The notes below the pieces were generated by a model. That model was not told where the DNA came from, made no database searches, and saw nothing but the letters and a program-made list of their open reading frames with translations. A stretch of DNA of 5,626 bases from Helicobacteraceae bacterium (GTDB lineage: Bacteria; Campylobacterota; Campylobacteria; Campylobacterales; Sulfurimonadaceae), in the NCBI GenBank assembly GCA_947497635.1, contig CANMHZ010000091.1, forward strand, positions 1 through 5,626, in the 5' to 3' direction. Positions 5,530-5,626 of this stretch are shown in pieces; within the stretch, counting starts at the first letter, position 1; the number at the start of each line of letters is the position of its first letter. A program made the translations under genes and the position numbers.

Positions 5530-5626
5530 TTATGCTAATGCTGCTTTGGATTGAACTGTAAGAGCAGTGAATGCTCCAGCGTCGTTCATAGCCATATCAG
5601 CAAGAATTTTGCGATCAAGCTCGATG
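5530..5626 (-). CDS. rplT: 50S ribosomal protein L20, C-terminal part
   Basis: The minus strand encodes 31 complete codons reading IELDRKILADMAMNDAGAFT and then ALTVQSKAALA before a TAA at 5532-5530. The 5' part of the gene lies beyond the window edge. The sequence matches the conserved C-terminal end of bacterial L20, in which GIELDRKILADxAxxDxxAF is highly conserved. L20 binds 23S rRNA early in assembly of the large subunit and is usually encoded after infC and rpmI; those neighbours would lie outside the window. It is convergent with the thyX-lipoprotein unit and shares the terminator. The frame is intact to the window edge. Confidence 0.93.
   Translation of the reverse strand, partial: IELDRKILADMAMNDAGAFTALTVQSKAALA

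Overview
The window looks like a piece of a Campylobacterota (Epsilonproteobacteria) chromosome, most like the Sulfurimonas/Sulfuricurvum group. Three things point there. ksgA is followed by an RNase J gene with a long disordered N-terminus, a pairing I recall from Helicobacter and Campylobacter. Thymidylate synthesis uses ThyX. The promoters have a recognisable -10 box but no clear -35. The genus is inferred from protein similarity as I remember it, not from a search.

Layout: (1) 16-1307, minus strand: a two-gene unit, hisF followed by a short nucleoside-phosphorylase-superfamily gene, joined by an ATGA overlap. (2) 1308-1419: a short divergent promoter region serving hisF leftwards and ksgA rightwards. 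(3) 1420-4416, plus strand: ksgA (16S rRNA dimethyltransferase) and rnj (RNase J), an RNA-maturation pair. (4) 4417-4605: a gap holding a roughly 96-bp element made of two palindromic repeats in inverted orientation (REP/BIME-like), followed by the thyX promoter. (5) 4606-5470, plus strand: thyX and, one base after its stop, a small cysteine-containing lipoprotein gene. (6) 5471-5529: a bidirectional terminator. (7) 5530-5626, minus strand: the 3' end of rplT (ribosomal protein L20), running off the window.

How the genes relate: most of the content is housekeeping, namely histidine and purine metabolism (hisF releases AICAR, a purine intermediate), ribosome biogenesis and RNA processing (ksgA, rnj, rplT) and dTMP synthesis (thyX). 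I see no defence island, CRISPR array, prophage or transposase gene. The unusual material is the inverted repeat pair with compensatory base changes, the six-unit heptad repeat in the RNase J N-terminus, an apparently leaderless ksgA, the short nucleoside-phosphorylase homologue with Asn where the family usually has a catalytic Asp, and the unassigned lipoprotein behind thyX.
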